DNA of 64,000 bases from positions 248,001 to 312,000 of the forward strand of contig NZ_RCZK01000002.1 of the NCBI RefSeq assembly GCF_006438955.1. Direction: 5' to 3'. The notes below the pieces were generated by a model, which was not told the origin of the DNA, did not search any database, and saw only the letters and a program-made list of their open reading frames with translations. The DNA comes from Sphingomonas oligophenolica. Lineage in GTDB: Bacteria > Pseudomonadota > Alphaproteobacteria > Sphingomonadales > Sphingomonadaceae. The position numbers were made by a program, and so were the translations under genes. Of this stretch, positions 9,444 to 18,631 are shown in pieces. Every line of letters begins with the position of its first letter. Position 1 is the stretch's first letter.

Positions 9444-10033
9444 TGGCGCCGATTGACGACGCTGCGCTCGACACGCTCTTTCGCCAGGCGCGAACCTATA
9501 ATGGCTACACCGCCGATCCCGTTTCCGAAGCCGATCTCCACGCGATCTGGGATCTGATGAAGATGGGGCCGACCAGCGCCAACCAGCTGCCCGCGCGGCT
9601 GATGTGGTGCGTCAGCGACGACGCCAAGCAGCGACTCGCTGACTGCTGCTCGGCGCAGAACGCGCCCAAGGTGCTGAAGGCGCCAGTGTCGGTCGTGATC
9701 GGAATGGACATCGACTTCCACGAACATTTGCCCGAACTCTTCCCCCACGCCGATGCCAAATCCTGGTTCGAGGGCAATGAGGATCTCCGCAAGGAATCGG
9801 CGTTCCGCAATTCCTCCCTCCAGGGTGCGTATCTGATCATGGCGGCGCGCGCGCTCGGGCTCGACACCGGGCCGATGTCGGGGTTCGATGCCGACAAGAT
9901 CAACGCCGCGTTCTTCGCCGACACGCCACGGGTCCGGGTCAACTTCATCTCGACGCTCGGCCACGGCGACCCCGCGACGATCTTCGACCGGTCGCCACGC
10001 CCCGCCTTCGCCAAGTTCAATTCGATCGCCTGA
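9443..10033 (+). CDS. Nitroreductase-family protein, RutE/HadB-type (malonic semialdehyde reductase-like)
   Basis: A 196-residue FMN-dependent oxidoreductase of the group that includes malonic semialdehyde reductase RutE. The match is visible in ALDTLFRQARTYNGYTADPVSEADLHAIWDLMKMGPTSANQLPARLMWC, where GPTSAN binds FMN, and in SLQGAYLIMAARALGLDTGPMSGFD. No other rut gene is present, so a general aldehyde or nitro-compound reductase role is as likely as pyrimidine catabolism. The start overlaps the Nfu stop by one base. Confidence 0.88.
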   Translation: MAPIDDAALDTLFRQARTYNGYTADPVSEADLHAIWDLMKMGPTSANQLPARLMWCVSDDAKQRLADCCSAQNAPKVLKAPVSVVIGMDIDFHEHLPELFPHADAKSWFEGNEDLRKESAFRNSSLQGAYLIMAARALGLDTGPMSGFDADKINAAFFADTPRVRVNFISTLGHGDPATIFDRSPRPAFAKFNSIA

Positions 10034-10046
10034 CGTCGCCCGCGCG

Positions 10047-10679
10047 ATGAGGACGCTCGTCATCGACACCGCCACCGCCGCCTGTTCGGTCGCACTCATC
10101 GATTCGGGCCGGGTGCTCGCTCGCGCGCATGACATCGTCGGGCGCGGGCATGCCGAACGGCTCATTCCAATGATCGCCGAGCTGCCCGACGGCGGTCGCG
10201 CGGCGCGCATCCTCGTCGATGTCGGGCCGGGCAGCTTTACCGGGGTCCGCGTCGGGATCGCCGCGGCGCGCGGATTGGCGCTGGGCTGGGGAGTGGCCGC
10301 AACCGGTTATTCCAGCGTCACGCTGATTGCGGCCGCCGGGTTCGCACGGCGCGATCTGTCCGAACTTGCGGTCGTGCTGGAGGGCGGGCATGGCGAGGTC
10401 TTCATGCAACTGTTCGCGCCCAACGCTGATACCCCCGGGGCCCGTGCGATCACGCCCCTCGCCTCGCGCCAACCCGCGGCGGCGCTCGCGCTGCTCGGCC
10501 CGCGGCCCGCGGTCGGCAACGGCGTCCACCGCCTGCTCGCGCTCGATCCGGCGATCGATGCCGAGGAGGTACTCCCCGACGCTGCCGATGCGATCCTGCT
10601 CGCCGACGAACCCTTGCCCCCCACCCCGATCTACGGCCGCGCGCCCGATGCGAAGCTGCCTGGCGGCGTGGTGCCGTGA
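10047..10679 (+). CDS. tsaB: tRNA threonylcarbamoyladenosine biosynthesis protein TsaB
   Basis: Partner of TsaD and TsaE in making t6A37 on ANN-decoding tRNAs. The 210-residue protein begins MRTLVIDTATAACSVALI, the ASKHA-fold start, followed by GRGHAERLIPMI and DVGPGSFTGVRVGIAAARGLALG, a characteristic TsaB stretch. TsaE is encoded separately at 26.7-27.2 kb. The stop overlaps the rimI start (TGATG), an arrangement often seen for tsaB-rimI. Confidence 0.93.
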   Translation: MRTLVIDTATAACSVALIDSGRVLARAHDIVGRGHAERLIPMIAELPDGGRAARILVDVGPGSFTGVRVGIAAARGLALGWGVAATGYSSVTLIAAAGFARRDLSELAVVLEGGHGEVFMQLFAPNADTPGARAITPLASRQPAAALALLGPRPAVGNGVHRLLALDPAIDAEEVLPDAADAILLADEPLPPTPIYGRAPDAKLPGGVVP

Positions 10680-11146
10680 TGGCGACGCGCACGATCACGC
10701 TGCGCACCGGCGACGCGCGCGACATCGCAATCGTCGAGACGCTGATGACCGCCGCGTTCGAACCGCGCTACGGCGAGGCCTGGACCCGCGGGCAATGCAT
10801 GGGGGTGATCGCGATGCCCGGCGTCCGCCTCACGCTCGCGACGGTCGACGACGCGGCCGCGGGCTTCGCGCTGATCCGCAGCGTGGCGGACGAGGCGGAA
10901 CTGCTGCTCCTCGCGGTTGCGCCCGGCTTTCGCCGTCGCGGGGTCGGCACCGCGTTGCTGCGCGCGGTTTCGGGCGAATGTGCCGCGAACGGGGTCAAGG
11001 ATTTTCATCTCGAGGTGCGCGCGGGCAATGACGCGATTGCCCTCTACACCGCGCACGGCTTCACCAAGGTCGGCGAACGGCGCGGCTATTATCGCGGCGC
11101 GCAAGGGCAGGCTTACGACGCGCACACCTTTCGCAAGCCGCTCTGA
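10679..11146 (+). CDS. rimI: Ribosomal protein bS18-alanine N-acetyltransferase RimI
   Basis: A 155-residue GNAT acetyltransferase. The acetyl-CoA loop is VAPGFRRRGVGTALL, followed by LEVRAGNDAIALYTAHGFTKVGERRGYYR, the RimI-type C-terminal signature. The ATG at 10679 overlaps the tsaB stop by one base; a GTG one codon upstream is also in frame. Context with tsaB supports RimI rather than another GNAT enzyme. Confidence 0.88.
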   Translation: MATRTITLRTGDARDIAIVETLMTAAFEPRYGEAWTRGQCMGVIAMPGVRLTLATVDDAAAGFALIRSVADEAELLLLAVAPGFRRRGVGTALLRAVSGECAANGVKDFHLEVRAGNDAIALYTAHGFTKVGERRGYYRGAQGQAYDAHTFRKPL

Positions 11147-11202
11147 GCTTCCTGCGAATCGATAGCACTTTTCGCAACAAGCGATCGCGCCTACATGGGG
11201 GC

Positions 11203-11625
11203 ATGGCCCGCAAGATCGATCTCGAAGCGCTGTGCAATGAAAAGGGGCTGCGCATCACCGAACAGCGCCGCGTCATCGCGCGCGTCCTGTCCGAAGCCGA
11301 AGACCACCCCGATGTCGAAAAGGTCTATGAGCGCGCCTCCGCGATCGATCCCGGCATCTCGATCGCGACGGTGTATCGCACCGTCCGGCTGTTCGAAGAG
11401 GCGGGGATTCTCGATCGCCACGATTTCGGCGACGGGCGCTCGCGCTACGAACCCTCGCCTGAATCGCACCACGATCACCTGATCGATGTCGAGACCGGCA
11501 AGGTAACCGAATTCGTCGATCCCGAACTCGAACAATTGCAAAAGGCGATCGCCGAGAAACTCGGCTTCCGCCTCGTCGATCACCGCATGGAACTCTACGG
11601 CGTCGCGCTCAGCCGCAAGGACTGA
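11203..11625 (+). CDS. fur: Fur-family transcriptional regulator
   Basis: A metal-responsive repressor of 140 residues. The winged helix is seen in KGLRITEQRRVIARVLSEAEDHPDVEKVYERASAIDPGISIATVYRTVRLFEEAGIL, with the recognition helix SIATVYRTV. The dimer and metal region has ESHHDHLIDVETGKVTEF. There is no cysteine pair of the CxxC type after HHDH, so it lacks the structural zinc site of enteric Fur and looks like the alphaproteobacterial Fur/Mur group, some members of which answer to manganese rather than iron. Which metal is sensed cannot be told here. Confidence 0.9.
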   Translation: MARKIDLEALCNEKGLRITEQRRVIARVLSEAEDHPDVEKVYERASAIDPGISIATVYRTVRLFEEAGILDRHDFGDGRSRYEPSPESHHDHLIDVETGKVTEFVDPELEQLQKAIAEKLGFRLVDHRMELYGVALSRKD

Positions 11626-11692
11626 CGCGATCGGCGCCGTCCGCTTCACCTTCCGAATCGCGGCGCTGGTCGCCACCCTGGTCGCGGCGCTC

Positions 11693-12343
11693 GTGCTCCA
11701 CGGGGTGTGGCGGCTGTTCCGCCTCACCAGTCCGTGGCCGCGCTTGTTCCTGGGCCTCGTCGCGCGAATCGTCGGCGCGCGCGCCCGAGTGATCGGTACG
11801 CCGCTGCGCCGCGACGTTGTGTTTGTATCGAACCACCAGAGCTGGGTCGACATCCTCGTGATCGCCGGCACCACCGGCAGCGCCTTCGTCGCCAAATCCG
11901 ATTTGCGCAGCGTTCCGCTGGTCGGCTGGCTGTGTACGCTCAACCATACCATTTTCGTCTCCCGCGAGGATCGGCTCGGCATCGCCGCGCAGATCGACCA
12001 ACTCCGCGCCGCGCTCGCGCAGGCCTGGCCGGTCACGTTGTTTCCCGAAGGCACGACGGGCGATGGCACCACGCTGCTGCCGTTCAAGGCCTCGCTGTTC
12101 GAGGTGCTCGACACCCCCCCGACCGGCGTCATGGTCCAGCCGATCCGGATCGATTACGGCGATGCGATGAGCGACCTCGCGTGGCTCGGCGACGAACCCG
12201 GCCAGGTCAACGCCACCCGCGTCCTGCGACGCTCCGGCTCGTTCCCCACGATCCTCCATTTCTGCGAACCCTTCGATCCTGCCACGTTCGACGGCCGCAA
12301 GGCGATCGCCGCCGAAGCGCGACGCCGGATCGAGACGCGCTGA
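11693..12343 (+). CDS. plsC: 1-acyl-sn-glycerol-3-phosphate acyltransferase (PlsC family)
   Basis: Transfers an acyl chain to lysophosphatidic acid at the inner membrane. Motif I is NHQSWVD, and motif III is LFPEGTTGDG. The first ATG/GTG/TTG in frame is GTG at 11693, giving 216 residues. The frame stays open upstream to beyond the fur stop, and the codons from about 11639 encode a hydrophobic stretch (VRFTFRIAALVATLVAALV) that would complete an N-terminal membrane helix. The real start may therefore be an unusual codon near 11630. It is otherwise a normal-length family member, directly downstream of fur. Confidence 0.88.
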   Translation: MLHGVWRLFRLTSPWPRLFLGLVARIVGARARVIGTPLRRDVVFVSNHQSWVDILVIAGTTGSAFVAKSDLRSVPLVGWLCTLNHTIFVSREDRLGIAAQIDQLRAALAQAWPVTLFPEGTTGDGTTLLPFKASLFEVLDTPPTGVMVQPIRIDYGDAMSDLAWLGDEPGQVNATRVLRRSGSFPTILHFCEPFDPATFDGRKAIAAEARRRIETR

Positions 12344-12655
12344 TCCTGCCCGCTCGCGGGGGGGGGGGGAGACCGTCGCGCGTCGATCGGCGCGACGGCG
12401 GAATAAGAACCGGCGCCGCCGCGTCACGTCCATGGCGATCGGTCGGTGGCGGGCTGTCTACCTCTCGGACAGTCACGGCCAACCGCATCGGCGCGCCATC
12501 GTGCGTCGGCTTATCGGATGAGCGAAAAGTTTATCGGCCAAATCATTAAAATACGGCCATAATATCATTACGGAGCCATCTCGTTCATCGCTCGTTCCAT
12601 CATCATGGGTTATACCGAGCATAAGCGCGGGCTGAACCGCGAAATGGAGACGAGC
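12344..12655. other. Gene-free stretch between plsC and a lipoprotein gene
   Basis: No convincing gene is seen here. It opens with a run of 12 G and a hairpin, then contains an AT-rich patch around 12520-12585 (ATCATTAAAATACGG, CATAATATCATTACGG) unlike the surrounding high-GC DNA. That patch is a likely promoter region for the lipoprotein gene that follows. Confidence 0.5.
12358..12398 (+). terminator. G12 homopolymer followed by a stem-loop after plsC
   Basis: Twelve consecutive G (12358-12369) begin 15 bases after the plsC stop. CCGTCGCG (12373-12380) then pairs perfectly with CGCGACGG (12391-12398) around a 10-base loop. There is no U-tract, so this could be a weak terminator or only a stabilising 3' hairpin. 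Confidence 0.4.
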
Positions 12656-13255
12656 ATGATGCATCTAGGCCGCAAGGCTATCGTCGCGGCGCTGGCTGCG
12701 AGCACGTTGATGGTCGCGGGCTGCGCGACCGAAACCACCTATCGTCCCGCCACCGGACAAGGCTTTTCGCGCACCGGTTATAGCGAGCGTCAGATCGAGC
12801 CCGGGCATTTCCTGGTCAGCTTTGCGGGCAACAGCGTTACCTCGCGCGATACCGTCGAACGCTATCTGTTCTTCCACGCAGCCGAGCTGACCCTGCAAAA
12901 CGGCTATGATTATTTCGTGATGGCGGATCGCAACACCGATTTGCAATCGCGCACCTATTCGACCGGTATCGGCGGCCCCGGTTGGGGCTATGGCGGGTTT
13001 GGCGGCTATTGGGGTCCGTCGTGGAACTTCTACGGTCGCGGTTATGGCTGGCGCCGATTCGGCGGTGGCTTCGGCTATGGCGGGTATGGCGGTTTTGGCG
13101 GATTCGACGACTTCGATGTCCGCACCATCGATCGCTACGATGCGACGGCCGAAATCGTGATGCGCAAGGGGCCGATCCCGCGCGACAACCTGCGCGCCTT
13201 CGACGCCCGCAAGGTCGTCGACAGCATCGGGCCGAGCATCATCCTGCCGAAGTAA
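12656..13255 (+). CDS. Glycine/aromatic-rich lipoprotein, CC0125/CC1285-like
   Basis: A 199-residue predicted outer-membrane or periplasmic lipoprotein. A GGAG seven bases upstream favours the ATG at 12656. The signal AIVAALAASTLMVAGC ends in a good lipobox (VAGC). A first half, FLVSFAGNSVTSRDTVERYLFFHAAELTLQNGYDYFVM, is followed by a Gly/Tyr/Trp/Phe-rich segment (about residues 102-145) and then by a C-terminal strand with AEIVMRKG. The fold before the glycine-rich part resembles the CC0125/CC1285 lipoprotein family known from Caulobacter. Function is unknown. A strong terminator follows. Confidence 0.8.
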   Translation: MMHLGRKAIVAALAASTLMVAGCATETTYRPATGQGFSRTGYSERQIEPGHFLVSFAGNSVTSRDTVERYLFFHAAELTLQNGYDYFVMADRNTDLQSRTYSTGIGGPGWGYGGFGGYWGPSWNFYGRGYGWRRFGGGFGYGGYGGFGGFDDFDVRTIDRYDATAEIVMRKGPIPRDNLRAFDARKVVDSIGPSIILPK

Positions 13256-13282
13256 CGCCGCAGGCCGACGTCGACGAAAAAG

Positions 13283-13316
13283 AAAGGCCGGGTTACCGCG
13301 AGGTAGCCCGGCCTTT
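13283..13316 (+). terminator. Rho-independent terminator between the lipoprotein gene and secA
   Basis: A long stem, AAAGGCCGGGTTACC against GGTAGCCCGGCCTTTT, separates the convergent genes. The single imperfect pair is a G-U wobble in plus-strand RNA and an A-C mismatch in minus-strand RNA, so it fits the plus-strand lipoprotein transcript better, though it may stop both. Confidence 0.85.
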
Positions 13317-13329
13317 TCGCATGCCGATG

Positions 13330-16074
13330 TCAGGCGGTGACCGCGCCGTGACAATGTTTGTACTTGCGTCCCGATCCGCACGGACACGGCGCATTGCGGT
13401 TGACCCGGCCTTCCCAGTCGGCGGGGTCCTCGCCCATGTCGACCGCGTCGGGGCGCGGCATCTGCAGCGGCGGCAACTGGCTCGAAATCAGTCCCAGCGA
13501 CCCCGCATCGATATCCGCCGAATTGTCCTCGCCGGTGAACGGGTCGAAATGGGTGGTGATGAAATCGGGCAGCTCGGGAAGCTCGGTCGGCATCTGCAGC
13601 TGGAATTGCGCGTGCGCGATCGTCTTGGTCACGTCGAGCCGGATCGAATCGAGCATCCGCTGGAACAGGCTGAACGCCTCCTGCTTATATTCGTTGATCG
13701 GCGTCTTCTGCGCATAGGCGCGCAGATGGACGACCTGGCGTAGCGCATCGAGCGTCGCCAGATGCTCCTTCCAGTGATGGTCGAGATTCTGCAGCAGGAT
13801 CGACTTTTCGACCTGGATCCAGGTGTCGGGCTCGAGACTGGCGGCCTTCTCGCCGACCATCGCATCGGCGGCTTCGCGGACGCGCTGCTCGACCAGCTCG
13901 GGATCGATCGCCTCTTCCTCCAGCCACGCGTCGACCGGGCAATCGAGGTTGAGCACCTCGACCAGCTGCTCCTTCATCCCCGCAACGTTCCATTGTTCGG
14001 GATAACTGCCTACCGGGCATGCCTCGCCGACGATGACGTTCACCGTCTCGGCGCGCATGTCCTCGACGAAATCGCTCACCGCATCGGCGTCCATGATGTC
14101 GGCGCGCTGTTCATAGATCACCTTGCGCTGATCGTTCATCACATCATCATATTCGACGACCTGCTTGCGGATGTCGTAGTTGCGCGCCTCAACCTTCTTC
14201 TGCGCGGTCTCGATCGCCTTGGTCAGCCACTTCGACCCGATCGCCTCGCCGTCCTCGATGTTGTTGCGCATCATCTTGGCAAACAGGGTGTCGGGGCCGA
14301 AGATACGCAGCAGATCGTCGTCGAGGCTGAGGTAGAAGCGCGACAGCCCGGGATCGCCTTGGCGCCCCGACCGCCCGCGCAGCTGGTTGTCGATCCGGCG
14401 GCTCTCATGGCGTTCGGTGCCGAGCACGAACAGCCCGCCAGCGGCGAGCACCTCGGCCTTTTCGACGACGATCTCGGCGCGTACCTGCTCGATTTGCGCG
14501 GCATAGTCGGGGGTGCCGGGGACGAATTCGGGGAACTCGTCGAGCATCCGGAATTCGGGGTTGCCGCCCAGCTGAATATCGGTGCCGCGTCCCGCCATGT
14601 TGGTCGCGATCGTCACCGCGGACTTGCGCCCCGCCTGCGCGACGATGTGCGCTTCCATCTCGTGGTAGCGCGCGTTGAGCACCTTGTGGTCGACATCCTC
14701 CTGGACGAGGAATTGCGACAGCAGCTCCGATTTCTCGATCGAGACCGTCCCGACCAGCACGGGCTGTCCCTTCAGCGCATGCTCGCGGATCTTCTTGGCG
14801 ATCGCGCGGAACTTGTCGTGCTTGTCCTTGTAGAATTCATCCTCCTCGTCGACCCGCTTGACGGGGACGTTGGTCGGGATCGACACGACGTTCATCTTGT
14901 AGATGTCGTAGAATTCCGCCGCCTCGGTCGCCGCGGTGCCGGTCATCCCCGACAGCTTGGGGTACATCCGGAAATAATTCTGGAAGGTGATCGACGCCAT
15001 CGTCTGGTTCTCGGGCTCGATCTCGACGCCCTCCTTCGCTTCGACCGCCTGGTGGAGCCCGTCGGACCAGCGCCGCCCGTCCATCATCCGCCCGGTGAAT
15101 TCGTCGATGATGATGACCTTGCCGTCCTTGACGATATAATCGGTGTCCGCCTTGAACATCATGTTCGCGCGCAGCGCCTGGTTGAGATGGTGGACGACCT
15201 GAGTGTTCTCGAAATCGTAGAGATTCTGCCCCTCCAGATGCCCGGCTGCCTCGAGCATCCGCTCGACCTTCTCGGTGCCGTCCTCGGTCAGGATGATCGA
15301 CTTCTGCTTCTCGTCCTTCTCGTAATCGATCTCGTCGAGCTGTTTCACGACCGCATCGACCTGGAGATAGAGTTCGGACTTGTCGTCGGTCGGGCCGGAG
15401 ATGATCAGCGGGGTGCGAGCCTCATCGATCAGCACCGAATCGACCTCGTCGACGATCGCCATCGCAAACGGCCGCTGGACCATCGACGCGCGCTCGTACT
15501 TCATGTTGTCGCGCAGATAATCGAAGCCGAATTCATTGTTGGTGCCGTAGGTGATGTCGGCGGCATAGGCATCGCGGCGCTGTTCGTCGGTCAGGTTGGG
15601 GATGATGACCCCGACGGTCAGCCCCAGGAACTTGTAGACCTGCCCCATCCAGTCGGCATCGCGCGCGGCGAGGTAATCGTTGACGGTGATGACGTGGACG
15701 CCGTCGCCCGGCAGCGCGTTGAGATAGGTCGCGAGCGTCGCGACCAGCGTCTTGCCCTCGCCGGTCCGCATCTCCGCGATCTCACCGCGGTGGAGGACGA
15801 TCCCGCCGACCATCTGGACATCGTAATGTCGCTGGCCAAGCACGCGGCTCGCGGCTTCCCGCACCGTCGCGAAGGCTTCGGGCAGCAGATCGTCGAGCGT
15901 GCTGCCATTGGCGATCCGCTCGCGAAACACCACGGTCTGGTTGGCCAGCGTCGCATCGTCCATCGCCTGCAGCGCAGGCTCGAAGGTCGCGACTTTCGCC
16001 ACCAGGGGGTTGAGCGATTTGACGTAGCGATCGTTCGACGAACCGAACAAGGATTTGGCGAGGCCACCGAACAT
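13330..16074 (-). CDS. secA: Preprotein translocase ATPase SecA
   Basis: Motor ATPase of the Sec pathway, pushing unfolded preproteins through SecYEG. The 914-residue protein has Walker A MRTGEGKT (about 102-109), the [19 protein letters not shown] box, the second helicase half with [13 protein letters not shown], and the C-terminal zinc-binding [17 protein letters not shown]. The ATG at 16074 has AGGA eight bases upstream, and an AT-rich TATAAATATAGG lies just before it, a likely promoter or leader region. Full length, no defects. Confidence 0.98.
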   Translation of the reverse strand: MFGGLAKSLFGSSNDRYVKSLNPLVAKVATFEPALQAMDDATLANQTVVFRERIANGSTLDDLLPEAFATVREAASRVLGQRHYDVQMVGGIVLHRGEIAEMRTGEGKTLVATLATYLNALPGDGVHVITVNDYLAARDADWMGQVYKFLGLTVGVIIPNLTDEQRRDAYAADITYGTNNEFGFDYLRDNMKYERASMVQRPFAMAIVDEVDSVLIDEARTPLIISGPTDDKSELYLQVDAVVKQLDEIDYEKDEKQKSIILTEDGTEKVERMLEAAGHLEGQNLYDFENTQVVHHLNQALRANMMFKADTDYIVKDGKVIIIDEFTGRMMDGRRWSDGLHQAVEAKEGVEIEPENQTMASITFQNYFRMYPKLSGMTGTAATEAAEFYDIYKMNVVSIPTNVPVKRVDEEDEFYKDKHDKFRAIAKKIREHALKGQPVLVGTVSIEKSELLSQFLVQEDVDHKVLNARYHEMEAHIVAQAGRKSAVTIATNMAGRGTDIQLGGNPEFRMLDEFPEFVPGTPDYAAQIEQVRAEIVVEKAEVLAAGGLFVLGTERHESRRIDNQLRGRSGRQGDPGLSRFYLSLDDDLLRIFGPDTLFAKMMRNNIEDGEAIGSKWLTKAIETAQKKVEARNYDIRKQVVEYDDVMNDQRKVIYEQRADIMDADAVSDFVEDMRAETVNVIVGEACPVGSYPEQWNVAGMKEQLVEVLNLDCPVDAWLEEEAIDPELVEQRVREAADAMVGEKAASLEPDTWIQVEKSILLQNLDHHWKEHLATLDALRQVVHLRAYAQKTPINEYKQEAFSLFQRMLDSIRLDVTKTIAHAQFQLQMPTELPELPDFITTHFDPFTGEDNSADIDAGSLGLISSQLPPLQMPRPDAVDMGEDPADWEGRVNRNAPCPCGSGRKYKHCHGAVTA

Positions 16075-16172
16075 GGGCGAATTCCTATATTTATATGACG
16101 GCGCGCGCCGACGCGGGCGCAGCGAACGTGAAAAAGGTGGAGCAGCGGGGCGATAGCCCCGCGACCGAAGCG

Positions 16173-16433
16173 CTATTCGCGGCGGCGGTTGGTCAACAGC
16201 GTTGCGGCGGGCACGAGCGCGAAACGAGGAAGCCCCAGCGCCATCGCCGCGACATCGACCATCGTGGCGACCGCGTGATCGGGCCGCGCCGCCGCCCGCG
16301 CCACCGCGACCGACGCCGGGGCGGGATCCGCCAGCCGATGACTGATCGCCGCAGGCTCCGCGGCGACGCGCGCCCCCGACGAGACGCCGGTCAGCGCCGA
16401 CAGCAGCGCGGAAAGGAGGAGCAGCAGGTTCAC
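16173..16433 (-). CDS. Small hypothetical protein with N-terminal hydrophobic segment
   Basis: I do not recognise a domain. From a GTG at 16433 the frame encodes 86 residues: a hydrophobic start ([19 protein letters not shown]) that could be a signal peptide, then an Ala/Arg/Pro-rich remainder ending TNRRRE. It sits upstream of secA on the same strand and divergent to argJ. Only composition and position support it; the frame could extend upstream to 16562, but that would bury the hydrophobic start. Confidence 0.45.
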   Translation of the reverse strand: MNLLLLLSALLSALTGVSSGARVAAEPAAISHRLADPAPASVAVARAAARPDHAVATMVDVAAMALGLPRFALVPAATLLTNRRRE

Positions 16434-16616
16434 GATCCCGCCGACATAGGCACTGCTACGCGGTTCGTCCACGCCAAAGCACCCAGCGTCGCAGGAAGGC
16501 AGCGGCAGTGACGGTTCACTAGACGGCACGCAGCGACAGGACCGGCACCGGTTATCCGTCACTGCCCACCGTCACCGATATTTCCCCCGCTACCCCAACC
16601 CCCTATAGCGCGGGGC

Positions 16617-17849
16617 ATGACCGACACCAGCCGCTCCCCGCTCGCGCCCCCCGCGTTCCCCGATCTGCCCGCGGTCGGGGGTGTCGAACTCCGGGTCGCC
16701 CGCGCGCGTTACAAGGACTGGAACCGGTGCGACCTCACCTTCGCGACGCTGGCCGAGGGCACGACCGTCGCCGGCGTGCTAACGCAAAGCAAATGTCCCT
16801 CCCCCGAGGTCGAATGGTGCCGCAAGGCGCTGACGCTTGGCCAGGCTCGCGCGCTCATCGTCAATGCGGGCAATTCGAACGCCTTCACCGGCCAGCGGGG
16901 GCGCGCCGCGGTGGAAGCGATCGCGGCGCGCACCGCGGGGCAGCTCGGCTGCCAGCCATCGAACGTCTTCGTTGCCTCGACCGGGGTCATCGGCGTGCCG
17001 CTGCCGATCGACAAGGCGGAGGCCGGGCTCGATGCCGCCTTCACCGCACAATTATGCGACTGGCGCGCCGCCGCCGAGACGATCGGGACGACCGACACCT
17101 ACCCCAAGGGCGCGACGACCAGCGCGATCGTCGATGGTCGCCGCGTGACCTTGGTCGGGATCATCAAGGGATCGGGGATGATCGCGCCCGACATGGCGAC
17201 GATGCTCGGCTTCGTCTTCACCGACGCCGCAGTCGAGGCAGGGTTCCTCCAAGCAGCGCTCGCCGCCGCCAACGCCCCCAGCTTTTCGTGCATCACCGTC
17301 GACGGCGACACCTCGACGAGCGACACCGTCCTCGCCTTCGCGACCGGCGCGGCGGGCAATGCACCGCTGGTCGATGACGACAGCCCGGGCGCCGACGCGT
17401 TTCGCGCAGCGCTCGCCGATCTGTGCCACCAGCTCGCGATGCTCGTCGTCCGCGACGGCGAGGGCGCGACCAAGCTGATCGAAATCGCGGTGACGGGAGC
17501 CGAGAGCGACCGCAGCGCACACCGCGTTGCGATGAGCATCGCCAACTCCCCGCTCGTGAAGACCGCGATCGCGGGCGGTGACGCCAACTGGGGCCGCGTC
17601 GTGATGGCAGTAGGCAAGGCGGGCGAACCCGCCGAGCGCGACCGGCTCGCGATCCGCTTCGGCGAAACCCAGGTCGCGCGCGGCGGGCTCGCGGTCGAGG
17701 AGTACGACGAAGCCCCCGTCGCCGCGCATCTGGCAGGCCATGAGGTCGAGATCGGGGTCGACCTGGGCCTAGGCGATGGCCGCGCGACCGTGTGGGCGTG
17801 CGATCTCACCCATGGCTACATCTCGATCAACGCCGATTATCGAAGTTGA
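16617..17849 (+). CDS. argJ: Bifunctional glutamate N-acetyltransferase / amino-acid acetyltransferase
   Basis: Moves the acetyl group from N-acetylornithine to glutamate in the cyclic arginine pathway, and may also make N-acetylglutamate from acetyl-CoA. The 410-residue precursor has PAVGGVELRVARARYK at the start, VNAGNSNAFTG, and the self-processing site KGSGMIAPDMATMLGF, where cleavage before the threonine creates the beta subunit nucleophile. It ends with DLTHGYISINADYRS, the conserved ArgJ C-terminus. The VOC gene begins two bases after the stop. Confidence 0.96.
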   Translation: MTDTSRSPLAPPAFPDLPAVGGVELRVARARYKDWNRCDLTFATLAEGTTVAGVLTQSKCPSPEVEWCRKALTLGQARALIVNAGNSNAFTGQRGRAAVEAIAARTAGQLGCQPSNVFVASTGVIGVPLPIDKAEAGLDAAFTAQLCDWRAAAETIGTTDTYPKGATTSAIVDGRRVTLVGIIKGSGMIAPDMATMLGFVFTDAAVEAGFLQAALAAANAPSFSCITVDGDTSTSDTVLAFATGAAGNAPLVDDDSPGADAFRAALADLCHQLAMLVVRDGEGATKLIEIAVTGAESDRSAHRVAMSIANSPLVKTAIAGGDANWGRVVMAVGKAGEPAERDRLAIRFGETQVARGGLAVEEYDEAPVAAHLAGHEVEIGVDLGLGDGRATVWACDLTHGYISINADYRS

Positions 17850-17850
17850 G

Positions 17851-18243
17851 GTGACCGCGGCGCTGATCCCGGAGCTATACGTCGACGACATCGACCGCAG
17901 CGTCAGCTTTTATGTCCAGCTTGGATTTAGCATTCTGTACGCCCGCGCGACCGAGCGTTTCGCGATGCTGGAGCGTGACGGCGCGCAGATAATGATCGAG
18001 GAGCCCATCGGTCGCACGTTCCTAATCCACCCGCTTTCACATCCACGCGGTAGCGGTGTCAGCTTTCAGATCGCTGTGACGTCCATCGACGGTCTGTGGA
18101 AAGCCATCCCCGCAGGTACGACTATCGTGCTGCCGATCGAGCGTCATGCGTACCAGCGAGACGCGGATTCCGTCCGGGTCCGGCAATTCGTGATTGCGGA
18201 CCCGGACGGGTATTTACTGCGGTTCAGCGAGACGATCGCCTGA
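17851..18243 (+). CDS. VOC-family protein resembling bleomycin-resistance proteins
   Basis: A 130-residue vicinal-oxygen-chelate fold protein: LIPELYVDDIDRSVSFYVQLGFSILYARATERFAMLERDGAQIMIEEP, then QFVIADPDGYLLRFSE. The pattern is that of the Ble group, dimeric proteins that bind bleomycin-type drugs, though many relatives have other or unknown roles. A GTG at 17851 starts two bases after argJ, so it is probably co-transcribed. Codon use is less G/C-biased than in the neighbours (for example TTATGTCCAGCTTGGATTTA), which hints at later acquisition. It ends two bases from the convergent trxA stop. Confidence 0.75.
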   Translation: MTAALIPELYVDDIDRSVSFYVQLGFSILYARATERFAMLERDGAQIMIEEPIGRTFLIHPLSHPRGSGVSFQIAVTSIDGLWKAIPAGTTIVLPIERHAYQRDADSVRVRQFVIADPDGYLLRFSETIA

Positions 18244-18245
18244 AG

Positions 18246-18569
18246 TCAGGCGAGTTCGCCCTCCAGCCACGCCTTGATCCGCCCCTTGGGCTCGGCGCCG
18301 ACCTTGGTTGCCGCGGGCGCACCGTCCTTGAACAGGATCATCGTCGGGATGCCGCGGACGCCGTATTTACCGGGCGCGTCGGGGTTTTCGTCGATGTTGA
18401 GCTTGGCGATCGTCACTTGTTCGCCGAGTTCGTTCGAAATCTCTTCGAGGCTCGGCCCGATCATCTTGCACGGCCCGCACCATTCCGCCCAGAAATCGAC
18501 GAGCACGGGGCCGTCGGCGTTGAGAACGTCGGTTTCGAAGCTCGCGTCGGTGATCTGCTTGGTCGCCAT
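18246..18569 (-). CDS. trxA: Thioredoxin
   Basis: General cytoplasmic disulfide reductase, 107 residues, with the active site [10 protein letters not shown] (Cys31 and Cys34), the cis-proline loop [11 protein letters not shown], and the usual FxxxV start. It lies 62 bases downstream of addA on the same strand and may be read through from the addBA transcript, a neighbour pair that is common in alphaproteobacteria. Confidence 0.97.
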   Translation of the reverse strand: MATKQITDASFETDVLNADGPVLVDFWAEWCGPCKMIGPSLEEISNELGEQVTIAKLNIDENPDAPGKYGVRGIPTMILFKDGAPAATKVGAEPKGRIKAWLEGELA

Positions 18570-18631
18570 GAAATTTCTCCTTGTCGGATCCTATCTAGGA
18601 TCGGGGGTGCGATGGCTCAACCGGCGAGCGG

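Noticed and set aside
13762..16098. A 778-codon open frame opposite secA
   Set aside because: It mirrors secA codons in the reverse frame; it has no recognisable motif and very skewed composition.
16095..16511. Plus-strand frame of 138 codons upstream of argJ
   Set aside because: Arg-rich composition with no Shine-Dalgarno or domain; the opposite-strand small hydrophobic frame is more protein-like.
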